A DNA stretch of 64,000 nt from Flammeovirga yaeyamensis (GCF_018736045.1 NZ_CP076132.1:1473501-1537500); one strand, 5' to 3'; counted from the first letter of the stretch, positions 9,885 through 19,700 are shown. Notes: generated from the letters alone by a model not told the origin. A program made the numbers and translations.

Positions 9885-10489
9885 TTACCCTTCGTTATTT
9901 TATTTCGAATTCGACTCAAGCTAACAGGAGTAATTCCTAAGTAATTTGCTATATCTTGTAAAGGAATTCGATTGGATATAAAAGGCTTATCATTAAGTAG
10001 TTTTATATACCGTTCTTTCGCTTTAAAGTATCGCAAACTGTCAGCAAAGTAAGACCATTCCAAAGCCACCTTTTCGGCCAAACACCTTCCCCAATTCGCC
10101 CATTCAATATTTGTTTCATAGAGTGTTTTTAAAAATGGAATATCAGTGTAATAAAGCACGGCATTTTCATATAAGATAAATTCTTCATCAATAGAATATT
10201 CTTCACTGTATGAAGAAAATTTCATGCAAATATCCCCTTCATAACCTAAGCAAAGCAGCATTTCATTCCCCTCTTCATCATATGAAATATCTTTAAATGA
10301 ACCTTGCACCAATACATATACTCTATCTTTTTCTTTTTGAGAAATGAAAAGCTTTTCTCCCTTCTTCTTTTCAATTCTTAAAAGCTGTTTCATCAATATA
10401 TCTTTTCCTTCTTCTGACATTTTATAAACATCATCAATAGATCTTGATATAAAATCGATTTCTCTTAAATGTTGCTCATTTCTTATCAT
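9881..10489 (-). CDS. Crp/Fnr-family transcriptional regulator
   Basis: About 202 residues from the ATG at 10489; the frame stays open to 10555, but the first 22 residues look non-coding. An N-terminal cyclic-nucleotide-binding-like beta-roll (LFISQKEKDRVYVLVQGSF, then a GYEGDICMKF segment) is followed by a dimer helix and a C-terminal helix-turn-helix, IPLQDIANYLGITPVSLSRIR. The usual phosphate-binding Arg-Ala of CRP is not evident, so the ligand is unknown. It is divergent from the outer-membrane gene at 10665, a plausible target. Confidence 0.85.
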   Translation of the reverse strand: MIRNEQHLREIDFISRSIDDVYKMSEEGKDILMKQLLRIEKKKGEKLFISQKEKDRVYVLVQGSFKDISYDEEGNEMLLCLGYEGDICMKFSSYSEEYSIDEEFILYENAVLYYTDIPFLKTLYETNIEWANWGRCLAEKVALEWSYFADSLRYFKAKERYIKLLNDKPFISNRIPLQDIANYLGITPVSLSRIRNKITKGN

Positions 10490-10664
10490 TTGTATAGTAG
10501 ATTTTTTATTGCCAAAGTGATATTTGTATCTAAGTAAAAGGCTGACATTTACCATTTAGCCTTAGATTCTAACCTATCGAGCTTATATCAAAAGGTATTT
10601 TATTTAAAAAGTGAATTTTAAAGAAGATTCCCCTTGATGAGGCAATGACTAAAACCAATTACCT

Positions 10665-11423
10665 ATGAAAAATACTAAACAAATCGTCTTCATCTTTTTG
10701 ATGATTTCCCTAAAAATTATGGCTCAGAACGACAGTCTTACTCAAGAAAGAGATGTTTCCAAGCCTACCAATTTTTATACATTTCTTGATAATAATTTTG
10801 AGTATATATCAACACCTCAAGCTGCACTTATGGGGTATAGAGCTAATCTAACTTTCTCTTTTTCTGAAAAGAACTTGTTATTAGCTGAACTGCCATTGGT
10901 TTATAATACAGGGAATAAGCAGTATGGAGTAGGCGATTTACGACTTCGTTATTTTTGGTTGCCCTATAAAGATTATTCTAAAATCATAGGTGCATTTGGT
11001 CCGTCAATCGATATTTTCGCTCCCACCGGAAATTTTGATAAAGGATTAGGATCAGGTAGATGGATTTTTGCTCCAGGGGTAACTATGGGTATTATGGTAG
11101 CAGAGTGGATTCAGTTTTTCCCAGTTCTTTCCTATCAATATCTATCAAAGGTGGACGGACAAATAGGAGATATGAATAATACAGAATTACATGGAGCTAC
11201 TTTTCAAGTCATTACTCCCATTGTATTTTCCAAAAAGGTATTTACTCAATTCACTCCAGTCATTGGAATTGAAGATTTCCGTAAAGTAGAACAGATGAAT
11301 TTCTCTATGGAAATGTTATTCTCTTATGGTTTTAGAGATGATTTCTGGTTGAATGTATTTTATAAGGGGGCTTTTCAGAAGGATTTTCATTCGATAAGAA
11401 TAGGGTTTACTACCTATTTTTAA
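10665..11423 (+). CDS. Putative outer-membrane beta-barrel protein
   Basis: 252 residues with a signal peptide (about 1-21, ending KIMAQ). The body has many short amphipathic strands and motifs such as GVGDLRLRYFWLPY and GAFGPSIDIFAPTGNFDKGLGSGRW, which recall the same transporter/Phenol_MetA_deg-type barrels as the gene at 7586. It ends in an aromatic strand (RIGFTTYF), the usual outer-membrane assembly signal. Substrate unknown. It is divergently transcribed from the Crp-like regulator, which may control it. Confidence 0.65.
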   Translation: MKNTKQIVFIFLMISLKIMAQNDSLTQERDVSKPTNFYTFLDNNFEYISTPQAALMGYRANLTFSFSEKNLLLAELPLVYNTGNKQYGVGDLRLRYFWLPYKDYSKIIGAFGPSIDIFAPTGNFDKGLGSGRWIFAPGVTMGIMVAEWIQFFPVLSYQYLSKVDGQIGDMNNTELHGATFQVITPIVFSKKVFTQFTPVIGIEDFRKVEQMNFSMEMLFSYGFRDDFWLNVFYKGAFQKDFHSIRIGFTTYF

Positions 11424-11474
11424 ATTGCTAGCTTTCTTTATGTATCAATATCATATAATTATTTGATAACAAAA

Positions 11475-11500
11475 AAAGCCAATCCATATGGATTGGCTTT
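11475..11500. terminator. Bidirectional terminator between converging genes
   Basis: A perfect 11-bp palindromic stem (aaagccaatcc / ggattggcttt) with loop atat lies between the plus-strand barrel gene and minus-strand rny. A-rich and T-rich flanks allow it to act for both. Confidence 0.88.
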
Positions 11501-11521
11501 CTATATTTTTATTCAAAACGA

Positions 11522-13129
11522 TTACTTAGCAAAGTGAACCGATCTAGTTTCACGAATTACCGTCACTTTAATCTGTCCAGGGTATTGCATTTCAGTTTCG
11601 ATCTTATTGGCAATATCAAATGATAATTGTCCTGCTTCTGCATCTGGCACTTTCTCAGCGTCTACCATTACACGAAGTTCTCTACCAGCTTGGATTGCAT
11701 AACACTTATGCACCCCTTTGAAGCCCATAGCTAAACCTTCTAGTTCTTTCAGACGTTGGATGTACGATTCCATCATTTCACGACGAGCGCCAGGTCTAGA
11801 TCCTGAGATCGCATCACATGCTTGGATGATAGGTGAAATTAATGTCGTCATTTCAATCTCATCGTGGTGAGCACCAACAGCGTTACATACTTCAGCAGAT
11901 TCACCATATTTCTTAGCTAAGTTCATACCTAAGATTGCGTGAGGTACTTCTGGCTCTTCCGGCCAAACTTTACCAATATCGTGAAGTAAACCAGCACGTT
12001 TCGCTACTTTAGCATTTAAGCCAAGTTCAGAAGCCAATGTACTTGCAAGGTTAGCCACTTCTCTAGAGTGTTGTAACAAGTTCTGACCATAAGAAGAACG
12101 GAATCTCATTCTACCTACTAACTTGATCAACTCAGGGTGTAAACCATGGATACCTAAATCGATCACAGTTCTTTCACCAATTTCGATGATCTCATCTTCG
12201 ATGTTCTTCTTCGTCTTCGCTACCACTTCTTCAATACGAGCAGGGTGAATTCTACCATCTGCTACCAATCTATGTAGTGATACTCTTGCGATTTCTCTTC
12301 TTACCGGATCGAAACCAGAGATAATGATTGCTTCAGGAGTATCATCAACAATAATTTCAACACCAGTACTAGCTTCTAAAGCTCTAATGTTACGACCTTC
12401 TCTACCGATGATTTTACCTTTCAGTTCATCACTTTCTAGGTTGAAGACAGATACACAGTTCTCAATTGCTTGTTCAGCCGCTGTACGTTGAATAGTAGTG
12501 ATTACTGTTTTTCTAGCTTCTTTCGTCGCAGTCATTTTCGCCTCCTCCATGATATTCTTAATATGCATAGAGGCTTTTGTTCTTGCTTCGTCTTTTAAAG
12601 CTTCGATCAATTGTTCACGAGCTTCTTCTGCTTTAAGGTTCGCTACTTTTTCAAGTTGCTCCACTTGCTTTAGACGAAGTTGTTCAGCTTCTTCTTTTGC
12701 TTTGAAAGTAAGTTCTTTTTGAATAGCCAATTCTTCAAAACGGTTTTCCATTTCTTTGTCTTTCATTTTAAAAGACTCTAATTGTTTGGCAATACTTGCT
12801 TCCTTTTGCTTCTGCTTAGATTCTTGTTGTTTTAAACGGTTTTCAAACTGCTTCAGCTTGTTTTCGTTTACGTTAAGTTGATTTCTTCTCTTCGCTGTTT
12901 CTGAATCAAAATCTTGTTTCATTTTCAAAAACTTCTCCTTCGACTCGATCAACTTGTCTCTTTTAATTCTCTCTGAGTCTTTTTTAGCCTCCTCTACGAT
13001 ATGCTGCGCCTTGTCTCTTGCTTCTGTCTCAAGTCCCTTCAACACTTTGGCAAGCATATATCTACCTAATGCAGTACCGATTCCGATACCAGCAATTGCG
13101 GTGATAACTATAATTAGGGTTGTTTCCAT
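11522..13129 (-). CDS. rny: Ribonuclease Y
   Basis: 535 residues (family about 520). A membrane anchor at residues 4-22 is followed by a long charged coiled coil (about 30-215). Next come a KH RNA-binding domain ([19 protein letters not shown]) and an HD phosphohydrolase domain with LLHDIGK and GAHHDEIE metal ligands. RNase Y is a membrane-bound endoribonuclease that initiates mRNA decay. The order pheT-(coiled coil)-zapA-rny is shared with many Bacteroidota. A 10-base palindrome (tgtacgtaca, 13131-13140) touches the start codon, and a 7-2-7 inverted repeat lies at 13152-13167. Confidence 0.97.
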   Translation of the reverse strand: METTLIIVITAIAGIGIGTALGRYMLAKVLKGLETEARDKAQHIVEEAKKDSERIKRDKLIESKEKFLKMKQDFDSETAKRRNQLNVNENKLKQFENRLKQQESKQKQKEASIAKQLESFKMKDKEMENRFEELAIQKELTFKAKEEAEQLRLKQVEQLEKVANLKAEEAREQLIEALKDEARTKASMHIKNIMEEAKMTATKEARKTVITTIQRTAAEQAIENCVSVFNLESDELKGKIIGREGRNIRALEASTGVEIIVDDTPEAIIISGFDPVRREIARVSLHRLVADGRIHPARIEEVVAKTKKNIEDEIIEIGERTVIDLGIHGLHPELIKLVGRMRFRSSYGQNLLQHSREVANLASTLASELGLNAKVAKRAGLLHDIGKVWPEEPEVPHAILGMNLAKKYGESAEVCNAVGAHHDEIEMTTLISPIIQACDAISGSRPGARREMMESYIQRLKELEGLAMGFKGVHKCYAIQAGRELRVMVDAEKVPDAEAGQLSFDIANKIETEMQYPGQIKVTVIRETRSVHFAK

Positions 13130-13217
13130 TTGTACGTACAGATGTCTGTGCGTAGTTATCTAACTACATTTTAAAAATATATATACAAAAAAGGAAAACT
13201 AGATATTAAAAAATCTT

Positions 13218-13511
13218 CTAGTTATTTGGAAGAATTTCGTCAAGTTGTTTGTTTAATACTTTTATACGGTCAAGCGAAGTTTGTAGCTCATCCTGTTCTG
13301 TTAGGGATTGCACAATTAGATCAAAAGCAGTCATAATTAGGATATCTTTTTCATCAGCGTTTGGATGCTGTTGTTTTTGCCCCGAAAGAATACGGTTAAG
13401 CTGATCGGCTGCCTTTAATAAAAGGTGTTCTTCCGATTTTGTAGCTTTAAGGTTATAAACCTTTCCGCATAGCTTTAAAGTGATATTTTCTTTAGGAGAT
13501 CTTAGTCCCAT
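13218..13511 (-). CDS. zapA: Cell division protein ZapA
   Basis: 97 residues, the normal ZapA length. The N-terminal beta-hairpin (ITLKLCGKVYNLKATKSEEHLLLKAA) and the long C-terminal coiled coil with the core ILIMTAFDLIVQSL fit the family. ZapA crosslinks FtsZ protofilaments at the division ring. It lies 88 bases upstream of rny on the same strand. The 170-base stretch before it (13512-13681) is AT-rich and probably carries its promoter. Confidence 0.92.
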   Translation of the reverse strand: MGLRSPKENITLKLCGKVYNLKATKSEEHLLLKAADQLNRILSGQKQQHPNADEKDILIMTAFDLIVQSLTEQDELQTSLDRIKVLNKQLDEILPNN

Positions 13512-13681
13512 TTTTATCCTGCAGTTTTGATTTTTCTCCTACCATTTATAGGTGAAATTGATCGTATTTTGAATATATAATTAAACCGTGTTTATATGAC
13601 GATCTGAGTAAATTCCTTTTTATAAAATAAATGTACTTGAAAAAATTGGAATTATCGAATTTTTAAAAAAATTATACCCTC

Positions 13682-14224
13682 CTATTTGGAAAGACGGTCA
13701 ATTTCTTCATTTAAAAGTTCAATTTCGGTCGTTAATTCCTCTTTTTCAGTCAACATCAGTTTTTTTTCCTCTTTTAGAGTATCAAGTAATTTGCTGTTTT
13801 TTCTTAGCTCAACCAATTCATCTTTAAGTTTTTGATTCTCTTTAATGAATTCTCTTTTTTGTTGATTAAAGATGTCAATTGTTTCATCTTTTTCATCAAG
13901 TGTATCCCTCAATTGTTGGATATCTTGATTTAAAAATTGAATGACTGATTTTTGTCCTTCTACTTGATTTTGTGCCTCATCTCTTTCACTTTGTAAAGAA
14001 GATTTGTCTTCCAACAATTGTTTGATATGATCATTGCCTTGAGTAATCATCTCTTGAAGTCGATCAGATTGTTCTTGGATGGCCATCTGATTATCAATTT
14101 CTTGTTGATTCTCTTTAAGCATACCAATCTCTTTCTGTGCCTCTTTATAAAGAACAGATAACGAGTTGATCTTTTCAATTAATGTTTTTAACTCTTCACC
14201 AATATTTGGAATTGACTTCGACAT
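13682..14224 (-). CDS. Uncharacterised coiled-coil protein between pheT and zapA
   Basis: 180 residues, almost wholly alpha-helical coiled coil with heptad leucines/isoleucines and very many Glu, Lys and Gln. There is no signal peptide, membrane segment or globular domain. It begins MSKSIPNIGEELKTLIEKIN and ends LLNEEIDRLSK. The family is not recognised. Its position beside zapA on the same strand, and its shape, make a ZapB-like cell-division partner possible, but that is inference only. Low-complexity composition will make homology searches noisy. Confidence 0.75.
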   Translation of the reverse strand: MSKSIPNIGEELKTLIEKINSLSVLYKEAQKEIGMLKENQQEIDNQMAIQEQSDRLQEMITQGNDHIKQLLEDKSSLQSERDEAQNQVEGQKSVIQFLNQDIQQLRDTLDEKDETIDIFNQQKREFIKENQKLKDELVELRKNSKLLDTLKEEKKLMLTEKEELTTEIELLNEEIDRLSK

Positions 14225-14232
14225 GCACTAAA

Positions 14233-14273
14233 TATATAAAATATGCTCCCAAATAACTAGTATTTGAGAGCAT
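14233..14273 (-). terminator. Rho-independent terminator of pheT
   Basis: On the minus strand a 13-bp stem (one T-G wobble; 14243-14255 pairs with 14261-14273) is followed by an attttatat tail, 12 bases after the pheT stop. It separates pheT from the coiled-coil gene. Confidence 0.75.
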
Positions 14274-14284
14274 GTCTATGGTTT

Positions 14285-16711
14285 CTACTTACGAATAACT
14301 GCCTTCAACTGCGTTTCAAACGCTTTGATTAAGTTATTCATCACTTTATCAATTGCTTTATCGTTTAATGTTTTGTTTTCATCTTGAAGGATGAAACTTA
14401 CAGAATACGATTTTAAATCAGCCGCTAAATGTTTCCCTTCGTACACATCGAAAACATTGATTTTCTTCAATAGTTTTCTTTCTGTCTTCTGAGCAACTTG
14501 TTTGATAGAAGCAAATGTTGCTTTCTTATCCAATACAATCGAAAGGTCTCTTCTAACTTCTGGGAACTTAGGGATTTCTTTGAATTTGTAATCTGCACTG
14601 TACATCTCAACTAACAATGTCCAGTTGATGTCAGCAAAGAATACTTCTTGCTTAACACCTGCCATTTTAGCTGCTTTAGGATGTACCAAACCAACAGTTG
14701 CAATCACTTTCTTACGTGCTGAGTACTGAAGACCATACGCTAAAGTATCGTTGCTTACATATTCAGCAGAAATACCTTGAATGTTCAAACGGTCAAAGAT
14801 TTTTTCTACTAAAGAGGATACAGTATGGAAATCAGAAGATGTTGCTTTTCTAATCCAAGATTCATCAGTAGAAGTACCACTAACAAATAAAGCTAGATGT
14901 TCGTTTTCAGTATATCCGTTTTCACCTTTGTGATACGTTTTACCGAATTCAAAAATTCTGATGTTCTTTTGCTGACGACGGATGTTGTGGTTGATTACCT
15001 CAAGACCACTGAACATCATCGACTGACGCATTACGTCTAGGTCTGCACTTAAGATATTAAGAATCTCAACGTTTTCGTTCTCGTTAAGATCGCTCAATTC
15101 TTTAGAATATTTTGATGTTGTTAGTGAGTTGGTCATCACCTCGTGGCAACCAGAACCTGCTAACATTTCAGTTACTTTTCTTTGCAATACTTGCTTGTCT
15201 TTCTTAGGGAAAGAAGCTAAGTAATCAGCTGATAAAGATTCGCTTAACTCTACAGAGTTGAAGCCATAAATACGAAGAATCTCTTCGATAATATCCGCTT
15301 CTCTTTGAACATCTACACGGAAAGGAGGAACAGAAACTTTAATTGTTTCTTCTGTTGTTTCTAAGATAGAAATTTCAAGACCTTCTAAGATTTCAATGAC
15401 TCTGTCTTGTGGAATATCTTGACCAATCAAACGGTTGACATTCTTGAATTTTACATCAATAATGAAGTTTTCGATTGGAGTAGGGTAGATGTCTACGATT
15501 TCAGAAGATATCTCACCACCTGCATATTCTTTAATTAGAGTCGCTGCATATTTCAACGCAGTGATCGTCATGTTTGGATCACAACCTCTTTCGAAACGGA
15601 AAGAAGAATCTGTTTTGATTGAGTGTGTTTGAGAAGTCTTACGCACTACATCTGGGTGGAAATACGCCGACTCCAAGAAGATGCTAGTAGTTCCTTCTGT
15701 CACACCTGATTCTAAACCACCGAATACACCTGCGATACACATGTTCTCAGAAGCATTGGCGATCATTAAATCGTGACCTTTTAATTTTCTTTTCTCTTCA
15801 TCTAAAGTGATGAACTCTTCTCCTTCAGTAGCGAATTTTACATTAATCTCACCACCTACTTTTGCTAAATCAAAAGCATGAAGAGGTTGACCTAATTCGT
15901 GAAGAACATAATTTGTGATGTCAACAACGTTGTTAATTGGAGATAAACCAATAGCAGTTAAACGTTGCTTTATCCATTTTGGAGATTCTTTGATTTCGAT
16001 TCCTGAAATCGTTACTCCAGAATATCTTGGACAAGCTTCGCTTTCTTGTACATTTACCTGTACAGGAGCAGAAGTATTGTCAACTTTAAAGCTATCTAAT
16101 AATTCTGGCTTAGCCACTTGTTGGATAGGTCTGTCTAATAAAACTTTTAAGTCTCTAGCAGCACCATAATGCGAAGAACCATCTACACGGTTAGGTGTAA
16201 GACCGATTTCTAAAACATTATCATTTTCTAAATTGAAATACTTAGCTGCAGGTGTACCATTAGCCATATCAGTATCCAATACCATAATACCGTCGTGAGA
16301 TTGTCCCATACCGATTTCATCTTCAGCACAGATCATACCCATAGATACTTCACCACGGATTTTACCTTTCTTAATCTTGAAGCTTTCTGTTGGAGAAGGA
16401 TAAAGTTCTGTACCAATAGTGGCAACAATCACTTTTTGTCCTGCAGCAACGTTTGGAGCACCACATACAATTTGTACAGGTTCTTCAGCTCCGATATCTA
16501 CAGTTGTAACTCTTAATTTATCAGCATTAGGATGTTGTTCACAAGTAAGTACTTCTGCAACAACTAAACCTTTAAGTCCGCCTTTCACTTCTTCTACCTC
16601 TTCAATACCTTCTACTTCAAGGCCTGACATTGTTAATAGTTCGTCAATTTCTTGAGGCGTTTTATCCTCTATATTTACAAGGCTACCTAGCCAGTTTAAA
16701 GAAATTTTCAT
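14285..16711 (-). CDS. pheT: Phenylalanine-tRNA ligase beta subunit
   Basis: 808 residues, the usual length. Domains in order: N-terminal tRNA-binding OB fold (about 40-150, HPNADKLRVTTVDIG), B3/B4 editing module (about 210-390), B5 domain (about 410-480), a catalytic-like core, and the C-terminal ferredoxin-fold anticodon-binding domain (FPEVRRDLSIVLDKKATF). It forms the alpha2-beta2 enzyme that charges tRNA-Phe and clears Tyr-tRNA-Phe. The alpha subunit gene pheS is not in the window. The upstream leader has a short gctgc/gcagc hairpin but no recognised T-box. Confidence 0.97.
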   Translation of the reverse strand: MKISLNWLGSLVNIEDKTPQEIDELLTMSGLEVEGIEEVEEVKGGLKGLVVAEVLTCEQHPNADKLRVTTVDIGAEEPVQIVCGAPNVAAGQKVIVATIGTELYPSPTESFKIKKGKIRGEVSMGMICAEDEIGMGQSHDGIMVLDTDMANGTPAAKYFNLENDNVLEIGLTPNRVDGSSHYGAARDLKVLLDRPIQQVAKPELLDSFKVDNTSAPVQVNVQESEACPRYSGVTISGIEIKESPKWIKQRLTAIGLSPINNVVDITNYVLHELGQPLHAFDLAKVGGEINVKFATEGEEFITLDEEKRKLKGHDLMIANASENMCIAGVFGGLESGVTEGTTSIFLESAYFHPDVVRKTSQTHSIKTDSSFRFERGCDPNMTITALKYAATLIKEYAGGEISSEIVDIYPTPIENFIIDVKFKNVNRLIGQDIPQDRVIEILEGLEISILETTEETIKVSVPPFRVDVQREADIIEEILRIYGFNSVELSESLSADYLASFPKKDKQVLQRKVTEMLAGSGCHEVMTNSLTTSKYSKELSDLNENENVEILNILSADLDVMRQSMMFSGLEVINHNIRRQQKNIRIFEFGKTYHKGENGYTENEHLALFVSGTSTDESWIRKATSSDFHTVSSLVEKIFDRLNIQGISAEYVSNDTLAYGLQYSARKKVIATVGLVHPKAAKMAGVKQEVFFADINWTLLVEMYSADYKFKEIPKFPEVRRDLSIVLDKKATFASIKQVAQKTERKLLKKINVFDVYEGKHLAADLKSYSVSFILQDENKTLNDKAIDKVMNNLIKAFETQLKAVIRK

Positions 16712-16807
16712 ATATCACTTATTTTATTGCTGCTTTCTTTTGGCAGCACTAATCTTTGTTACTTTTTAAAAAAGAAAATGAGAGTTCACCCATTTTTTTC
16801 AAGTAGC

Positions 16808-16846
16808 AAAAATAATAGGTTATTACAACTTCTTGCAATAACCTAT
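16808..16846 (-). terminator. Rho-independent terminator of the GAF-protein gene
   Basis: A 10-bp stem (16815-16824 with 16837-16846) on the minus strand is followed by tatttttgc, about 20 bases past the stop codon. Confidence 0.7.
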
Positions 16847-16865
16847 GCTTTGTTTAGAATTAATA

Positions 16866-17924
16866 TTAAAGTTGACCCCCTAATTTTTTAATTTCTTCGT
16901 TTTTTAGCTCAATTTCTCTCAACAATTCTTCAATTTTTTCATCTTTTTGAGATTTTTCTACTTCGAGAGAATTGATTTGAGTTTTATAAGTTTCTTCGGA
17001 GGTTCTTAATTTATCGAATGCTTTAGTTAAAACGCCTTCATTGTGTTGCATTTTTGCATTGGTCGCTTCTAACTCTTTTTGCTTTCTATGCATCTCTTCT
17101 TGAGTCGCCTGTAGTTCTTCTACATTCTGCCTCATTTCCTCCTCTTGTGCTCTCATTTGTTCAGCTTGAATCTGAGAATCTTCTAAAAGAGATTTCATTC
17201 GATCGGAGTTTCTTGTCGAAGCAATAGTAGAGGCAATCGTTTCTCCTAATTTAAGTACAAACTCTCTTTGATATTCGGGCATTTCATTGAGTGAAGCCAA
17301 CTCTATAATACCATAAACATCATCGTTCATAAGCATAGGAGCAATAAATAAATTGGTAGGTCGAGCCTTTCCTAAACCACTAGTTATATTGATGTATTGT
17401 TCAGGGACTTCTTTAAGGTACATTGGTTTTCTTTCGATAAAAACCTGACCTACTAATCCTTCCCTAGGTTTTACTGTTCTATTGAGGTATTTTTTTCTTT
17501 CGTAGGCATAAGCAGAGATCAAATTCAATTCTTTTCTGTCTTCTAAGCTTTCGTTTACTACAAATAAACCACCTTGAGTAACTCCAAGATAAGAGACTAA
17601 GTTGTTGATAATCTGATCGCAAAGATCTTCTAAGCTGTTTTGAGAAGTACGTAAAATATCGACGAATTTAGTTAAGCCATTAGATACCCAACCTCTTTCC
17701 ATTTCGATTACTTTAAGCTTTTCTCTTTGTTGACGAATGGAATCAATTGAAAGCATTAGTTCTGAACTTTCATTTTCATTTAATTCAAAACTTTTGTCAT
17801 CCTCAATTAGTGCTTTAGAAAAATGTAAAGCACTGTTTAGTTCTTCCTTTAATTGCTTATTTTCTTCTTTCAATTTAGCGTATTGATCTAACCACAATAC
17901 TTTAATGCCAATTTGTTTATTCAT
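16866..17924 (-). CDS. GAF-domain protein flanked by coiled coils
   Basis: 352 residues from the ATG at 17924, which lies 11 bases after the stop of the upstream methyltransferase; the longer frame to 17972 would overlap that gene. Order: coiled coil (about 10-80), GAF domain (about 95-245, with GGLFVVNES, REGLVGQVFIERKPMYL and LFIAPMLMNDDVYGIIELAS), then a long Glu/Lys/Gln-rich coiled coil to the end. There is no kinase, cyclase or HTH output domain. Such proteins occur as sensory or scaffold partners in Cytophagales. The ligand is unknown. Confidence 0.8.
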   Translation of the reverse strand: MNKQIGIKVLWLDQYAKLKEENKQLKEELNSALHFSKALIEDDKSFELNENESSELMLSIDSIRQQREKLKVIEMERGWVSNGLTKFVDILRTSQNSLEDLCDQIINNLVSYLGVTQGGLFVVNESLEDRKELNLISAYAYERKKYLNRTVKPREGLVGQVFIERKPMYLKEVPEQYINITSGLGKARPTNLFIAPMLMNDDVYGIIELASLNEMPEYQREFVLKLGETIASTIASTRNSDRMKSLLEDSQIQAEQMRAQEEEMRQNVEELQATQEEMHRKQKELEATNAKMQHNEGVLTKAFDKLRTSEETYKTQINSLEVEKSQKDEKIEELLREIELKNEEIKKLGGQL

Positions 17925-17934
17925 GATGCCAACT

Positions 17935-18525
17935 TTAATCAATTTTTTTCTCAAGGATGACAAATAACTCATTACCTTGTCTAGGAGGGATGCTGTTATA
18001 ACATTCTTCCATTTTCCTTATGGTGAACTTTTCTCTGAATAAACCTTGGTATTCTTCGATTGAGCCACCAAATGGAGGACCACTTTCTGTTAGTGGAAAC
18101 GTAAACATTAAGCCACTAATTTTCCCTTGCTCACTCAATAAACGATAAGTTTGCTTAACATATTGTTTCCTTAAAGCAGGAGGTATAGCACAGAAAAAGG
18201 TCTGCTCAATTATTAGATCAAATTTTATGCTAATTGACCATTCAAAGAAATCATTACAAATAATTTGTTTTTCAGGGAAGTCAGGATTCCTATCTAAAAA
18301 GTTTTTTATTGGTTTTTCTGAGAAATCTATGGCATAAACATTCTTAAATCCTGCTTTCCATAAATATTCTAGTTCATAGCCATTTCCAACGCCAGGAATA
18401 AGAATGAAGAGATCTTTATCAGAAATTTGATCGAAATACTTTACTAAAGGAGTGCTAGCGTATCCGATATCCCAACCTGTTTTATTATTTAGATATTTAT
18501 TATCCCAGAATTCTTTTTTATTCAT
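17935..18525 (-). CDS. SAM-dependent methyltransferase, thiopurine methyltransferase (TPMT) family
   Basis: 196 residues. FWDNKYLNNKTGWDIG at the start is the TPMT-family signature (fWeerw..g.tgwd.g). LIPGVGNGYELEYL replaces the classic glycine-rich SAM loop (vPgCGkgyDl..La), and AIDFSE is the acidic strand. EQTFFCAIPP and the GGPFGGS-like PPFGGSIEEY segment also match TPMT homologues. Natural substrates of bacterial members are uncertain (thiols, halides, metalloids). It is the first gene of a probable pair with the GAF protein. Confidence 0.85.
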   Translation of the reverse strand: MNKKEFWDNKYLNNKTGWDIGYASTPLVKYFDQISDKDLFILIPGVGNGYELEYLWKAGFKNVYAIDFSEKPIKNFLDRNPDFPEKQIICNDFFEWSISIKFDLIIEQTFFCAIPPALRKQYVKQTYRLLSEQGKISGLMFTFPLTESGPPFGGSIEEYQGLFREKFTIRKMEECYNSIPPRQGNELFVILEKKID

Positions 18526-18537
18526 AGTATTTCTTTA

Positions 18538-18576
18538 AAAATAAAAGGTTGCTCCATTAATCATGAAACAACCTTT
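18538..18576 (-). terminator. Probable terminator of the glutathione peroxidase gene
   Basis: On the minus strand an 8-bp stem (18544-18551 with 18569-18576) is followed by tttatttttaaag, about 22 bases after the stop. The loop is long (17 bases), which weakens the call. Confidence 0.6.
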
Positions 18577-18597
18577 AATCATTTAATCAAATGATAT

Positions 18598-19188
18598 TTA
18601 TTTTGATATCGCTTTAATTACTTCTTCGTCCATAGGCTTAATGTTAGAATTAAAGAAATCTTTTAATTCTCCTTTGTCGTCGATGTAATATTTACAGAAG
18701 TTCCAAGATGGTGCTTCGTCGTTCCAACCATTTTCCTTAGGATCAGATAACCATCTGTATAAAGGCGATTGGTCATCTCCTTTTTTTACATTGATTTTTT
18801 CCATCATTGTAAAAGTTACTCCGTAGTTAAGTTTACAAAAAGAAGCAATGTCTTCGCTAGAACCAGGTTCTTGTCCACCAAATTGATTGCAAGGGAAACC
18901 AAGTACGACTAAGCTTTCGCCATATTTTTCATGTAATTCTTGTAATGCTTCATATTGAGGAGTATATCCACATTTAGATGCAGTATTTACAATCAAGATC
19001 TTTTTACCTTTCAAAGTTTGAAAATCGAGTACTTCACCATTCAACTTTTTCATCTTAAAAGAGTAGAAAGCAGACTCTCTTTTTCTGAAGTCATCCATAG
19101 ATGAAGTTTCAGGATTAGTTTTGTGAACTTTTGTACAGGCTAATAAAGCTATTGAAGTCACTACGATTAGTGTAAATAATTTTTTCAT
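18598..19188 (-). CDS. Glutathione peroxidase-family protein, lipoprotein
   Basis: 196 residues from the ATG at 19188. The N-terminus MKKLFTLIVVTSIALLACTK is a lipoprotein signal with lipobox LLAC; an upstream ATG at 19215 would spoil it. The peroxidase domain has NTASKCGYTPQYEALQ with the peroxidatic Cys (not selenocysteine), FPCNQFGGQEPG with the Gln, and SWNFCKYYI with the Trp-Asn. Members reduce hydroperoxides, usually with thioredoxin in bacteria. A lipid anchor would put it in the periplasm, on the inner or outer membrane. Confidence 0.9.
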   Translation of the reverse strand: MKKLFTLIVVTSIALLACTKVHKTNPETSSMDDFRKRESAFYSFKMKKLNGEVLDFQTLKGKKILIVNTASKCGYTPQYEALQELHEKYGESLVVLGFPCNQFGGQEPGSSEDIASFCKLNYGVTFTMMEKINVKKGDDQSPLYRWLSDPKENGWNDEAPSWNFCKYYIDDKGELKDFFNSNIKPMDEEVIKAISK

Positions 19189-19280
19189 ATACTTGCTAGT
19201 TCTTTTAATAGTCAATAATAGAATAAAGTGTTTGTGTTAATAATTTCAAATATATATAATGAATATAACTAATCCAAGAA

Positions 19281-19688
19281 TTAGTTAATCCAATTTTCTG
19301 CTTCTGTTACGTTGTCGAAGTATTTTAATTGAAATCCAACGTCCTCATTTAGGTTTTCAACGGCTTGGTCAAATGTCATCTGAGAAAAGACATCGACAGA
19401 TACAATCCAGGCCATTTTCTGCATATTTACCTCATTATGAACCTTTGAGCTACGTTCGTGAAACCAGTTTTGGGTTTCTGGAAGCATTTGGTAATAGGCT
19501 TTGATTGCATCGACTAATACCTTTTCAGGTCTCTTCTCAATAAGTTTATCCAAATAGGTAGTTAATTCATTTCTATAAATTTTCTCGGATAAATTAATTG
19601 GAGTATTCCAAGAAGATTTTATAATCTTAAAAGATTCATTAAAAGATATCGTTTGGAAATCACTTCTGTAAATTTCAATAAAATCCAT
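19281..19688 (-). CDS. Small protein, possibly STAS/SpoIIAA-like fold
   Basis: 135 residues, cytoplasmic, no signal. It has alternating strand-helix character (PEKVLVDAIKAYYQMLP, MQKMAWIVSVDVFS, GFQLKYFDNVTEAENWI) resembling SpoIIAA/STAS-like proteins common in Cytophagales, which end in a helix with EAxxWL. I do not recognise the family with certainty, and a function is not proposed. It follows the M28 peptidase gene by 12 bases and may share its transcript. Confidence 0.6.
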   Translation of the reverse strand: MDFIEIYRSDFQTISFNESFKIIKSSWNTPINLSEKIYRNELTTYLDKLIEKRPEKVLVDAIKAYYQMLPETQNWFHERSSKVHNEVNMQKMAWIVSVDVFSQMTFDQAVENLNEDVGFQLKYFDNVTEAENWIN

Positions 19689-19700
19689 GGGTTGTACTGG

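Noticed and set aside
13148-13167. Shared motif gtgcgtagttatcta before rny and before exbB (about 34997)
   Set aside because: It lies in opposite orientation relative to the two genes and differs by an inserted base; two occurrences are not enough to call a site.
13130-13217. 6S RNA between zapA and rny
   Set aside because: The gap is 88 bases, too short for a normal 6S RNA, and the long interrupted hairpin is absent.
13512-13681. 6S RNA or other small RNA upstream of zapA
   Set aside because: AT-rich sequence without the expected long bulged stem or a terminator.
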